Origin: Spongospora subterranea
Taxonomy: Eukaryota; Endomyxa; Phytomyxea; Plasmodiophorida; Plasmodiophoridae
Direction: 5' to 3'
DNA length: 35,222 nt
NCBI GenBank assembly: GCA_900404475.1
Contig: OUQQ01000098.1
Span: 9,778-44,999, forward strand
The notes beneath the pieces were generated by a model, which saw only the letters and a program-made list of their open reading frames with translations, had not been told where the DNA came from and did not search any database. Shown here in pieces: positions 11,398-21,738 of this stretch. The translations under genes and the position numbers were made by a program. How positions within the stretch are numbered: position 1 is the stretch's first letter; the number at the start of each line of letters is the position of its first letter.

Positions 11398-11408
11398 CAG
11401 AAATATCT
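11398..11408 (-). promoter_or_regulatory. Shared upstream motif AGATATTTCTG (gene 4)
   Basis: Minus-strand AGATATTTCTG, 31 nt before the ATG at 11366. Fourth occurrence of the motif. Confidence 0.6.
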
Positions 11409-12185
11409 TTTATGGTTGAACGATGATCCGGATATGATCTATCAAAAGTACAACCATTTGAGCGCGAAAAATATCATGTTGGGTACGAGTATGATTGTCG
11501 GCAATGGGGAAACCACAACCAGACTCTATGCTATTTGTGTCAACCGCCAAAAAATTGAATTATCGATCTTGCAAACCGATTTCGTCCTTGAAACATTTTC
11601 TCGGCAACACAGTTTGCCCTTTTTTCCAGTGTGGTCTATGGCAACCGAGAGCAGACGAGGATTGACTGGACGGATATCGATTTCGGTTGCGAACCCAAAC
11701 CAGAACTCTTGCGGCTTCCGATCCAGTACACCAGAATACCAGACGTTGATCATCGATCGTCCTGGTCGCTTGCCCAATTTCCATCGCAACACACCTCCGT
11801 CACGTTCCGAATATCAACGTCTGTACAGTAGAAACTTTTTTCATAAACCTACCGGTCCTTGGTTAGAACTACAATATGCCCAATGTTCATGCTAAACGCA
11901 CTGCGGAAAATCTTGGCCAAAATCAACCAAATTCCAGGACGACTCGCATCAATGTCTGGTCTTCCAGTGTTATGAAAGGGTAATTGATTGCTGAAAACCC
12001 CACTTTGATTGAGTTATCATCAGTCTCTGCGTCGTAACGTTCCTACTCCGTTGGGTGTGTTCGCCAGTTCGGACGTTGGTCGGTTGGTTGAACGCGATGG
12101 CATTACAACACCTCGGAGGCCAGACACACTATGAATGCATCGGTAAAGAAAATCAACCACGTTGACATGGTATTTTCATCACCGT
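11409..12185. other. Intergenic region with one small doubtful frame
   Basis: Contains a minus-strand ATG frame at 11560-11784 (74 residues, basic, Trp/Arg-rich) that I do not recognise and that lacks a clear splice context. A real gene is possible but unsupported. Nothing else was identified. Confidence 0.4.
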
Positions 12186-12307
12186 GGAACGCGAAAACGC
12201 TATTCTGACGAAGCGAGCTAAGCCTATTCCCGATTTTCAACAATCCAAATGGGCCAGAATTGAGAATACTCGTAGCTCGTTTCGTCAGAGTAGCGTTTTC
12301 GCGTTTC
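12186..12307. repeat. Large imperfect inverted repeat (35-bp arms)
   Basis: Arms 12186-12220 and 12273-12307 are reverse complements with three mismatches in 35 bases (core GCGAAAACGCTA), around a 52-bp spacer. The right arm ends 10 bp from the hAT transposase relic. It could be a miniature inverted-repeat element, a rearranged transposon end, or a hairpin. Confidence 0.8.
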
Positions 12308-12316
12308 ATGAAAGTA

Positions 12317-12760
12317 TTATAATGTCAGAATGACGTGCTCATTACTCCATTCGACGTCGATCCAGTGCAGAGTATAACAACTGATCATCCTTTCATACCT
12401 TTAAAAGACCGGCTATCTAGAGTCACAGCGACTCGTCCTGGAACGCGGCCGATTTTGGCTATGAATATCTGCAGTGCATTAGCACAATCATCGTTCCTTT
12501 GCTCTGACCGAGAGCCAGCGACTTGGCGGCGGGAAACTTCGGTGCATTTTGTTGCAGAAAGTTTCGCAAGATTTCGACTTCGAACATTTGAAATGGCTGT
12601 TTATTGTCGAGGACAAATTCTACCAATGATTCCAATATAATCCTATCAGATTTAGTGTCGTCATTTCAAGGCAACGCCATCTCATTACTTGAAAAATGCC
12701 ACCAAACCCATGACAAATCCACCGAATCTTTCGCTTGCGGCCGATGCGGTAATCGCCCTG
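12317..12760 (-). pseudogene. Decayed hAT-type transposase fragment
   Basis: Read from high to low coordinates on the minus strand, three fragments fall in hAT order: a W-x-x-F stretch near 12700 like the start of a BED finger, then LVEFVLDNKQPFQMFEVEIL and NFLQQNAPKF, matching the LPFxxVE...F...P.Y block of Ac/hAT transposases, then VAVTLDS and, in another frame, LHWIDVEWSNEHVILTL, matching the D-W-T-S ... HWIDxxW block. The fragments are separated by stop codons and at least one frame change. This is a dead remnant, not a gene. The catalytic C-terminal half and dimerisation region were not found. Confidence 0.6.
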
Positions 12761-13039
12761 GACCCAAGATCTGATCGATTGTTCAGCGCCACATGCTGTC
12801 ATCGCTGTGGTACCCGCAGCCCCATCGCTCGCTTTGATGTCTCTGCGCGGTCGCAAACAGCTTCGTCCACGACGATTTCGCAAACGGTCGCCAGCGGATG
12901 ATTTCTGTTGATGCGCCCCATCACTTAGCAACTATCTCTATTTTAGGTAAACGTCAAATCCCACGCCAACAATCGATCGATTTCCACTTTGCAGGCCGTC
13001 GTTATGAGACCTGTATCTCTGAATATGAACAAATGCTGA

Positions 13040-13291
13040 TTTTCAAACAGGTCTCGCCGACGACTCGAACAGTACAAACAGTCTTACTCGCACGAAAACA
13101 AGCTCCATCTTTTGATACGGGAACGTCAAGGTAGTTTGGTTTCGTTTACCTTGATGCAGGTTTGGTTTGGCTTGGCCTGGTTCAAGACCAGATTTGGTTT
13201 TGAACCGAAAGCACAGGGAGAGTCAGCCCAGCCATGTCGGTCGATGGCAAACGCCATGTTCGTTGACCTTCATGAAGAACCGCTCAACTAA
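13040..13291 (+). CDS. Unresolved open frame, possible terminal exon
   Basis: An 84-codon frame without ATG at its start, preceded by a plausible acceptor (TTTTCAAACAG ending 13050). It begins with a basic, helical-looking stretch (RRRLEQYKQSYSHENKLHLL) and ends in TAA at 13291. Several candidate splice signals lie upstream between 12900 and 13040, but I could not build a consistent gene. The later part is Phe/Trp/Gly-rich and may be non-coding. Function unknown. Confidence 0.3.
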   Translation, partial: FSNRSRRRLEQYKQSYSHENKLHLLIRERQGSLVSFTLMQVWFGLAWFKTRFGFEPKAQGESAQPCRSMANAMFVDLHEEPLN

Positions 13292-13511
13292 CTTTGCCGC
13301 TCCATCGAAACCCGCTTCTGCCTAACAGCCCTCGCAAACTTGTCGAATGGTAATCCAGTTCGCTTTCCGATCGTTCCACTTCCGTTTCAGAATCATTGTA
13401 TGTTGATGGTCAACTTCTATTAGAGTTCTTCAATGGCGCAATCAGAATTAGAACACACAAAACATATAGAGATTCTGGAGCTGATACTTTTTATATCCGA
13501 CAGTGCACAAA

Positions 13512-14036
13512 CTATTTTGACAACGTGCAATCACCATACTGAAACTTGGCCACAGATCCCGCAATGGGATTCTGAGTCGACACATCAGCACTGGTCCAGA
13601 CCACATCCGTCCCGTTTCCTTTGTATTCGACGAGGTCTCCTCCGTCGGTGACCATGGCGAAATACGGGGCGTCGGCCGTTCCGTTCACATTGCAGCTGTG
13701 GGTCCACAGAACGGTCTGGTTGGCGTCTCGTAGTTCGAGTGTGCCGTCCGGATTCAAGGTCAAGTCGCCACCAACCCCTTTGCCCAAGCTGCAGATACTC
13801 CAAACGGTCATAATGTAGCTCCCATTGGGGTTCTTCAAGTCGGACGACCACTGCTCCAGGAACAGATCCCCGTTCCACATCTCCATCCTGTATTGCAGGT
13901 TGGGGCTCCACCTTGCTTCGCCATCTGGCAGAGATTGACCGGGAATCAGCAAAGAACTTTGAGGGTAGGTCAAGGCACTAGAAGAAGCCAGCATGGTCAT
14001 GGCAGAGACGATCAACACGGCGGAAAATGCGTTCAT
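13512..14036 (-). CDS. Secreted bulb-type (GNA-like) lectin
   Basis: Intronless, 174 residues, ATG at 14036. A signal peptide (about 1-21) is followed by a bulb-type lectin domain with beta-prism features: paired L-x-L-x strands, GDLFLEQWSSD, NPDGTLELRDANQTVLW and MVTDGGDLVEYKGN ending in VVWTS. The mannose-binding pattern QxDxNxVxY is seen in degenerate form (TDGGDLVEY keeps Asp, Val and Tyr). Two Cys fall in the middle and one near the C-terminus. N-glycosylation sequons (NGS, NQT, NGT) are present. Mannose or glycan binding outside the cell is the family role; whether binding survives the Asn-to-Asp change is unknown. Unlike its neighbours it has no intron. It sits next to the GH18-lectin array but lacks the shared AGATATTTCYG motif. 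Confidence 0.8.
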   Translation of the reverse strand: MNAFSAVLIVSAMTMLASSSALTYPQSSLLIPGQSLPDGEARWSPNLQYRMEMWNGDLFLEQWSSDLKNPNGSYIMTVWSICSLGKGVGGDLTLNPDGTLELRDANQTVLWTHSCNVNGTADAPYFAMVTDGGDLVEYKGNGTDVVWTSADVSTQNPIAGSVAKFQYGDCTLSK

Positions 14037-15015
14037 CCCGTCTTTGTGTGATTATTTTCGATGGGAAGGCTTGTCAATGTTTCGTGAGAATGTTGAATGA
14101 GCACATCGAGAACTATGGGCCGGCTGATGTGATGGCTCAGGAAACCGGAACCCCAAATTCCAACAAGGCTTACGTCAGACCGGAATGAGTCACCAGTACC
14201 TTTGGTCGGAAGATGACGCAACTGAATCGACTCAAACGTTTGCCAATATGGAACTGATAAAATTTCCCGGTTGTTCAGGAGGCGCATTGTGAGTCAGTTT
14301 GGCGATCAATTTTGACATATTGAAACACGGGTTTTCAGGGCCAGTTCTTGTGAGATTCCAAGACAGCGTTGATGAACAGTGTACGTCATTTAGCTTTGCT
14401 AAATAGTGCTCGTCTGCAGCGCGATTTACATAAAACAGAGTTTGAACCGTTTACGACTGCTCGAGATTCAGATTGCCAATGCCTAAGGTTCCGTTGGAAA
14501 CCTGAATTTCACGATATTGTGCTATTTAGCACCCGTGTGGCCAGAATCGTAAAGAAACTGTGTTGCTGTTACCACTGCGCATGCGCAGTAACAGCATCCT
14601 GTAGACCTGTAGGGGGCTGCGCAGCTTCATCATGTGTGTCTACACAAATACCTGGGGCTGCGCAGTGTCATCTTGTACCTGATACCTGATATTCGGGGAC
14701 CGGATTTCAAACCTTCAAGAGGCATTTTGAGGTGATTTGGCCCAGATTTCCAGCCAGCGAGGACGGATAAACACTCCTCCGCTACATTGACATCATATGG
14801 TAGTCGAGATCACGCTCCAATCGCCCCCTCACGGCATTTTGAAAGCTCCAGATACGCCGAAATCTCATCAAAAGCAAGTTCGATTTGATGTAATGAATAT
14901 CACTTTTTATTCATGCTATCGTTGCTGTATTCACGCGAAAAGATTCGCACTATCATCATTAATTTGATTTCTGCTCCAGGTACCCCAAAATGAGCAGGAA
15001 GACGATTCGTCCAAA
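14037..15015. other. Intergenic region between divergent genes
   Basis: About 980 bp between the lectin (minus) and the chromodomain gene (plus). It holds the palindrome at 14574-14589 and two further CTGCGCAG octamers (around 14619 and 14655) inside repeated GGGGCTGCGCAG. An open frame 14369-14689 (plus) is Cys-rich but not recognised and probably chance. Confidence 0.5.
14574..14589. promoter_or_regulatory. Perfect 16-bp palindrome ACTGCGCATGCGCAGT
   Basis: Seen directly. It is flanked by GCTGTT and AACAGC, which extend the dyad after a 3-base bulge. The core TGCGCATGCGCA is identical to the consensus of animal NRF1/EWG dimers. It lies upstream of the chromodomain gene, so a regulatory role is possible but inferred. 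Confidence 0.4.
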
Positions 15016-16711
15016 ATGACTGCCATAAAAAAGCAATATCAGGTTCAATTTAATATGTAATGATGATAATTGATAAATTAATCTATACTTGTCAGGTTCG
15101 TCGTGGAAAGAACCGTCGCTTACCTGTTGGTTTCAAAAGGTCGTCGGTTGATCCGGAATATTTGGCACTTCAGAACGCGTCGCTGGCTATGGCGCCGAGC
15201 CCTCCATCACAGCTTGGTAAACGAGCTCGTGTATCGACCACTCCTGTCCATAGTCGTGCTAAACGGATGCAGCTACTGGCCTCTGTGAGCAACGATCATC
15301 ATCGTGTCGGTGACGCTCTCAAACCGGTAACCTGACTCGACTAGCGTTGCTCAAGGACACTACGCTGACCTTATCAAACATAGGCGCCGGCTTTGCTAGA
15401 CACTAAAGAATACAGCCGGAGGAGCCCAGTGCCTCGACAACTTGTATTTGGTGGCACTCATTTTTCTGTAGATGTGCCAGAATCAGGCTGCGGAAAGGAA
15501 ATTGCAAACATGACGCCCCCGCATGTTACGCACAGGTTAGAGACGAGGCCGACCTCGCCATTCGGCACCGCACCAGCCGTTCAGCCATCGCCTGCTTCTG
15601 GTGATTCACTGGCCGCTACGGTTCCCCCGCCTGACCATTGCATTCTGGACAATTACGATCACGATTATTGCAAGCCGGATTTAGTTGTTTCGGAAAACGA
15701 GCTGTTCAACGTTGACATGGATGAAATTACGACTAATCGCATAATTCCCAAGGCCACCGATGACATACTTCCAGTTTTCGATATCTGCTCCGCGGAACTA
15801 CCTGGAAACAAAGGTGCTGCAGCTTTCTCTGAACAAGGGTCGCCTAGCTATTTGGATCAAAAATTTGAATCTCAGCCGACTGTTAATCAATCCAATCTGG
15901 ACCCTGTTGTTCGTCAGGATTTTCATTCGTCGGAATGCCAGACGGATTCCCCCACAGTTTCTTCACGCTCTGCACAGACAAATATTGTGGAAACTGTAGC
16001 AACGTCTATGCAGGTGGATTACTGTGATGTGTTTGCTTTCTTGACCGGTACCGCTACTGCTTCGCGTGCTGATGTCGAGGTGCAGACCGACCAGGAAGAA
16101 ATAGGTTCTCCATCACAACCGAGGGTGGAATCTAGTAATTCCAGGCGTGATGAGAGTGCTCCCGAGTTTGTGGTCTGTACCAATATTTCGAGCAATGCTG
16201 TCAATCCAGGGTCGGTCAAGCATTCGGGCACCCTTCTGCACACGAAATCAGGTGAAGAACGGCAAGATGAAGCAAATCAGATTGACCGAATAATCGCCGT
16301 CAGACTGGAAGAGTGTGGAGAGAGCTTCTTAGTTCGATGGTCTGTAACTGATATTTTAATCGATCATTATATGGTTTTTCGATTCGTTTGTTCTTATTTC
16401 CGCATAGGTGTGACAGGGGCCCGGAACATGACTCTTGGGAATTGGAGTCGGATATTTGTAATTTTCAATCAAATCTTGACGAGCTGTTGGCTATGTTTGA
16501 GTCACGTCGTGCGAAATCTCGGATCGAGATTGGTGTCATCGATTCTCTTCCCTCGCCTCTTATTAATTTGAAGCAATCTACAGTCGTCGGAGTCTTCTCA
16601 GGCCGGCGCTCGGAACCGTTTTGGCTTTTTGAGATAGGCAGTGACGTCTCTTTGGGGCTGCGGGATGAAGAGACACAAGTTAAGGTTCGCTCTGTTCAAA
16701 CTCGTCCATAA
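15016..16711 (+). CDS. Chromodomain protein
   Basis: Exons 15016-15042, 15096-15326, 15384-16339 and 16408-16711 join in frame to 505 residues. The first 380 residues are low-complexity (Ser, Pro, Asp, Glu) with a basic patch (GKRARVSTTPVHSRAKRMQ) that may be a nuclear signal. The chromodomain is at about 384-437: IDRIIAVRLEECGESFLVRW joined across the last intron to CDRGPEHDSWELE, then a helix LDELLAMFESRR. The family binds histone tails or nucleic acid in chromatin. Of the three aromatic cage positions that hold methyl-lysine in HP1, only the Trp of VRW is evident; the first is Asn/Gln and the third is not aromatic. Canonical methyl-lysine binding is therefore doubtful. The last 70 residues could be a divergent partner domain. 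Start: first ATG giving a 9-codon first exon, with clean phase-0 introns (53 and 57 nt). Confidence 0.78.
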
Positions 16712-16815
16712 GGTCATATAGTGATTGCGATTAGGGATTCTATTTAGTTCGTGATTCCAGGAATCATTCCTTGTTTAGCTTACACCGTGTCAAAAAAAAC
16801 TTCAACACAATTGTC

Positions 16816-16944
16816 ATGGCTAATATTCTGCTCGACGGGGAATGCCCGATTTCCATTGAATATACCGCTCAGAAAGAAAATATGGTAAAAATTCACAAGA
16901 AATCGCTGAAAATGTTGCATGATGCTGTCAGTGCGTTGCCTTGA
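16816..16944 (+). CDS. Small ORF, 42 residues, hypothetical
   Basis: ATG at 16816 to TGA at 16944, between the convergent chromodomain and VPS54 genes. The product (MANILLDGECPISIEYTAQK at the start, then a basic helix) has no family I recognise. Composition looks protein-like and it lies in a 360-bp gap. It could instead be 3' untranslated sequence or an exon of a longer gene. Confidence 0.3.
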   Translation: MANILLDGECPISIEYTAQKENMVKIHKKSLKMLHDAVSALP

Positions 16945-17075
16945 TAAATGTTTAAGGTACGCGTCTTTGACTTGCAATTGCTTTACCTGTTGGGCCACCA
17001 GCAGTTAGATCATCATTGTTGATCTTAATCAATATACTATTTTATGATTTCTATAATATTAAGTCTGAATTAGAT

Positions 17076-20000
17076 TCAACATTGCGGTTGGTTGCTAGAT
17101 TTCAAAATAATGTCGATTTCACCATCGCTAAGAACTTGGACATGATCTGTTTGGACTGACATACTGTGAAATCTCTTTCTGATGTAGTTCATGGTTCCGT
17201 TTAGCCAACGGTCGTGATCATGAAGACTTGACAAAGTATGATGCAACCTAGTAGCAACATCGTTGACAATCTCGGAAAAAATCTTTTCGTGTTGTTTAGC
17301 TGGAATGTTTGACGCCACGACACGGTGCAAAAACTCAGCCTGGTGCAAGTCAATCAGTTTTTCATGGCTTCAAATAAGGTGACGAAATCCTGACCTTGTC
17401 CATTAGTTCCACAATTCCGTCGATGGGATGATCCCCGTTGTGTTGTGAAGTTGGAGTGTTGTTAGAACGATGATTGTTAACGAGTAGTCGACAAGCATCT
17501 TTAGTAACATCGGTCATTATTGATACAATTTTGTTGAACAGTTCCTGTCGATTTATATTCATGTCGTGACCGATCTGATTTTGAAAAAAAAAATTGGTAA
17601 CCTGCGCAGCCGGTACGGGCAATGACGATAGCTTACTTTGTCTAGCTGGGAAAGAGGTGCCTGTAAACGGTTGATGTTACCGTTGGGTAAGGTTGTCAAA
17701 GTTTCTTTTAGCAAAGGCAATAACGATAGTACCAAGCCAAGTGACTGCGACAAAATGCCTAATTGGGCACACTAAATGTTAGACATCGACTCGAAAAGAT
17801 GTGAAATAACAGAATACAGAGGTGCTTCGCAGTAATCATCTTCAGCCGCGGCAGTGCAAGTTGTAAAGCGCCAGCAGATAAAACCAATTGGCATGACCTT
17901 GAATTATATTGACGAAGCAGCTTTCCGATATTGATGCAGAGCAACTCGACCGGGCACATCTGCGTATATCAGCATTTCATCACCAATAGTATGATAAGAG
18001 TGTTTTAACCTCGTTAGGGATGGTATATGCGATGATCATTGTTTCATGAATCAAAGACAATAGTTCAAGTACGGACGTCGTCAAGCGAAACTTTTCATCG
18101 TTGACGATGAGAAATGATGTTTCTCTGCTGATACACGTGAGCAAAAAAACATCCAGGTTCACGGCACATATCACTTCATGTCGTTAAGAAACGCGTCACC
18201 CTCATCTGATGATTCCGAAGACCAAGTTTCGCTCCAGTCCGGGAGTATCCATGGTTCGTTTTCTACGGCCGGGATGACTGGGAGGACTTCTACAGCAACC
18301 GAAAACTTCCTGTGAAAGCATTTGACAAGAAATGAATTGTGGAAAGGTCATGGCTTCTCACGGATAGTTATGGAAATCGAAAATTTAATTAAATTGCAAA
18401 GAAGAAAAAGTGCAAGCAAAAACTCTCGGTCAACAACACCAAAAAGTCAGAAACAATCAAGATATCATGACCAGAAACATCGACGCATGTACGAATGTGT
18501 TCACCTGTCGATGAACTTCTGATATTTCTTTTCGGCAAGTGTTGCATTCCAAAGCTCATTCTCAAGTGCCTCATGCAGTCGAATTGAAAACCCGTCATTC
18601 TGAGAATTGACGAATTCCTTTGCTCGCTGCAGGAGTACAATACGGATTGGACGAAGCGAAATTTCACAACGATTTTCGCTTCTCTCGACAAAACTTAGGC
18701 CGGTATGCAAAATCTGTGTTATATCTGGCAGCATAAGTGCAGCATGAGACTGCTGACCAACGTTAGGAATATGGATGACACCCACGACACATGTACAGTA
18801 CTTTGTTCCATAAGCTGAAAACCCGGGCACAAAGAGAATGCGCAGTTTCAGTCGATGCCCGAAGAATCCCTCTTAACAGGCGACGCAACGATATATGCAG
18901 ATCGGAATCCTGTCGGTCTTCTACCAAATCTCGAATGACAGATATCCTTCCAAGCTAGAAAGAGTAAACAATAGTTAAGTACAAAACGCAAATTACCAGG
19001 CGGTCCAATGCACTGAAAAGGGCTTGACAAAAGTCTATAAAGTCAGAAAACGATAATGACTCGATGAACTGCATTGCGGTACTGGCATCAACAGTCTTCG
19101 ATGAGACTATGAAAAAAATCAGAGACCCTACTACGATACCGGTCAGTGAAGTCAGTAACCATCATCCTGGAGAGACATCAAATTGACGGCAATCTCCGAC
19201 ATTGCTTCCTTTACACCTCTCTAAATCAAATTACATCATATGTAGACAAATTACATGGCGTATTGCTGTAACCGACCTCCGACGCCATGGATAATGGGTC
19301 AACAAGAATATTGGGACTAACGTTTAGCCGAATCCAATCTGCAATCAATGACTGAAACATTGAGAGAAAATCATTATCCTAAGGAAAATTGAACAACCCA
19401 AAATTAGAGGGAGCATGTTGCTAGTTACATCGACGAATAGGGATTCAGAAAGTTTTGCAGAAATGGTTTGCGAGATGTTCACAGAAAAATCATCAATCTG
19501 TGAGAGGAAATCGCCACAGCATAACAGTGACGAGGTACTCTCTAGCGACCAATTCAGTTAAAATTGGTTTGATGTGCAACAATATTGCAATAATACCTGT
19601 ATTCATGAGCAGACGTAAACTGTCAATACGATCCAGCGCAGATCCGAACTGCGATGTCGACAGCGAACCTCGAATCTGGTCAAAACCTCTAAGCAAACGT
19701 TAGACGGTCAATACAAAGAATGGTAGGGGGGAATTACAAAACAACGTGCTGTACGCGACACAATACGTCGCGAATACGGCGAGCGCGAGACATTTTGCGA
19801 TTTAATCGTAACACTCGCATGCAAGATACGACTGCATGGAAGGAAAGCAAACGCAATTGACACCGGACTCGATAAATAGTTTTGAGAATGCCCCGTGTTT
19901 CAGTATTGAGATCCTAAACCACGTTCCCATTTTAAGTTGATGGACCATCGGAAACCAATCAATCAAAGAACAAAAAGAGGCCGTCTCTACGAAACACCAT

Positions 20001-20685
20001 CAACTCCAGCGGAAAAGATAGAGCTACCTGAAGAGTGAACATTGTCCCAAAAAATGAATCAGCACGGCTCTGGACATGACTGAGCAAGCAAGTCTCAACC
20101 ATGTCGAGATTAGATTGTAGCAGTTCCTGCGTCATATATCGTGTGTAATCCAACGAGTCAAGAATTCTTAAGAAAGGTAATCAATAAAATATTGAGCTAG
20201 TTGACCCAGGGATTACAGTTCGACGGTGAAAAATTCATCAAAATAACACGATGGAATAACCGAGCGAAGTTCGGCATGCTCTTGAGCGACTTTCTGCATT
20301 AATTCAGCGTCATCGGAATTTACGGATGGCTCAGACATTGCTGCAATGCTATGAATAAATATGATTATTATGGACCAAGGATACCATAACTGTTTCGATC
20401 ATGGGGTTATTGAGGAATGGGCAGGAAAAATGAACGATGAATTAAGTGATAAGCTCGAAAATAAAACGACTGATCCATGAACAATGAAACAGACAAGTTT
20501 TACCGTTTCCTATCATTATAAAATGTATTAACAGCTGTCCCAGTCTCGTTTACATATCGCTCCAGTTTCTCCAACTGTTGTGTAGTCGGCGCTTCAGGCC
20601 CTTCTGGGACAGCGGAATCGGGCACATCCGCGATGTATTCTTTGATCATGGCCAGGCGCCCCCATTGAAACGGCTCAGATTCCAT
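17076..20685 (-). CDS. VPS54: Vps54, GARP tethering complex subunit
   Basis: Seventeen exons join in frame to 823 residues: 20504-20685, 20217-20348, 20028-20166, 19738-19913, 19550-19688, 19429-19497, 19277-19378, 19160-19220, 18997-19106, 18802-18954, 18505-18752, 18175-18309, 18010-18127, 17818-17959, 17637-17758, 17395-17574, 17076-17339. Identification rests on collinear Vps54 blocks: the N-terminal helix after a CYFDEFF segment, VQSRADSFFGTMFTLQD, the FVE.SE ... LQRAKEFV block, and the C-terminal signature LLRQYNSRSCQLVLSAGALQ followed by MITAKHL, SQSLGLVLSLLP and KIVSIM. Vps54 joins Vps51-53 to tether endosome-derived vesicles at the trans-Golgi network. The protein is shorter than animal Vps54 (about 970), mainly at the N-terminus and in the disordered middle. 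The first exon (MESEPFQW...) is least certain: the gene might start at an ATG in exon 2, and the intron between them is long (155 nt). Confidence 0.88.
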
Positions 20686-20699
20686 GTAAATGGCCTCCG

Positions 20700-20728
20700 C
20701 CCTCCCTGCCTTTACAAGACAGGGAGGG
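20700..20728. repeat. Short hairpin just upstream of VPS54 start
   Basis: CCCTCCCTG (20700-20708) and CAGGGAGGG (20720-20728) form a perfect 9-bp stem with an 11-nt loop, 14 nt before the proposed VPS54 ATG. In the transcript it could fold in the leader. Function unknown. Confidence 0.6.
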
Positions 20729-20981
20729 TGATAAATGATCTTTCTACAGAGCTCCGATGTCGAACAATTTACAGTGTAGTAAAAACGCACCTCAGAGTTC
20801 TGTTGCAGCAGTTACAGTGTTACACGCATTGCCGCGGCCTGTGGGGGCCCCAACGTAAGGTATGTGTTGTTGGCTCGCGCGTTCAAAAGTGCTTACTGAC
20901 ACTGGAAAGTCATGGCAGTGGGGACAATTATTATTGCCCTTGGCAGTTTCTCTACACTTGTCGAAGGTCGAAACTGTCCAA

Positions 20982-21150
20982 AATGATACACCAAACGTTT
21001 AATCCATGGACGTTGGAGGTCGTAGCAACTTTGCCGGACTCACAAATGCCGGCAGAACAGCTGATGCGGGAATTTGAGCGAACGTCCAAGTATGCCATCG
21101 ACCTAGTTCGTCGAGTTTTGTTGAATAGTAGCACTACTCTCCCTTATTAG
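20982..21150 (+). CDS. Small open frame, hypothetical
   Basis: An ATG frame of 55 codons with an amphipathic, helix-rich product (QLMREFERTSKYAIDLVRRV). The frame is open further upstream without ATG, and a candidate intron (GTATGT at about 20862) lies nearby. It overlaps the minus-strand coding-like frame that ends at 21103, so at most one of the two is real there. Not recognised. Confidence 0.25.
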
Positions 21151-21713
21151 AATGCAATCCTCATAGTTATCGTTCAAGTTCATGAGTAGCATACGTACAT
21201 TCTCGCCTGGTATCAGATGTAGCTCCCTAGCGAAGTTTTCCCTAACATAGTCGGTGACGACCAAAGGTCCGATCTTATCATTGGAGCGATGTTGAAAAAC
21301 GAATTGCTGGACACCGCATCGAGCTTGGAGAAACCTTTAGTATGCCTTGAACGCTTTATTATCTGAAAAAAGTGTGTCGAATTGTAGACTTGAACAACAA
21401 CGTCGGAAGCTTTTCGATTGGATACCGCTTGCCTTCGCAATAACACCCTTCATTTAGACCGAGATCCTTGCATAAGATTTTTGACAACCACTTCGGGTTG
21501 GATATTCCCCCGATACGCAAGCAAATGAGCAGCGCTCGCCCTTTGGAGGTCCCTTGTATTGGCCGTATATCGATTGATAACAACTCGTTGATTGAGGTCA
21601 ATTTTTGCGTTGATTCCCAGTTTTGGTGTTTGTCTCAGGCCTTGCCAGTCTGTATCGAAAACGTGCCAACAGTGTTGGCAGTACAGTGTATTTATTGGGT
21701 TACGAGTGAACGC
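21103..21713 (-). pseudogene. Coding-like fragments, possible broken or unresolved spliced gene
   Basis: Three collinear frames without usable starts. 21450-21713 (87 codons) contains LYCQHCWHVF and VINRYTANTRDLQRASAAHL. 21337-21453 contains SLQFDTLFSDNKAFKAY and ends in TAA. 21103-21336 continues in the same frame after that stop with KIGPLVVTDYVREN and GENVRMLLMNLNDNYEDCIL. The last stretch resembles the G-x-N ... GYNxEDxI block of RNA polymerase beta/RPB2-type subunits, but this is one short match. I could not find introns that remove the TAA cleanly, so decay or an incorrect model are both possible. It lies directly downstream of the choline-transporter-like gene on the same strand. Confidence 0.35.
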
Positions 21714-21738
21714 TTATGGTTGTATTCGGCGATAAGAC

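Noticed and set aside
12620..12931. Minus and plus open frames treated as genes
   Set aside because: They overlap the decayed transposase and show no domain, start context or consistent splice structure.
20578..20981. Plus-strand frame overlapping the first VPS54 exon
   Set aside because: It starts at TTG, runs antisense to the better supported VPS54 exon and matches no family.
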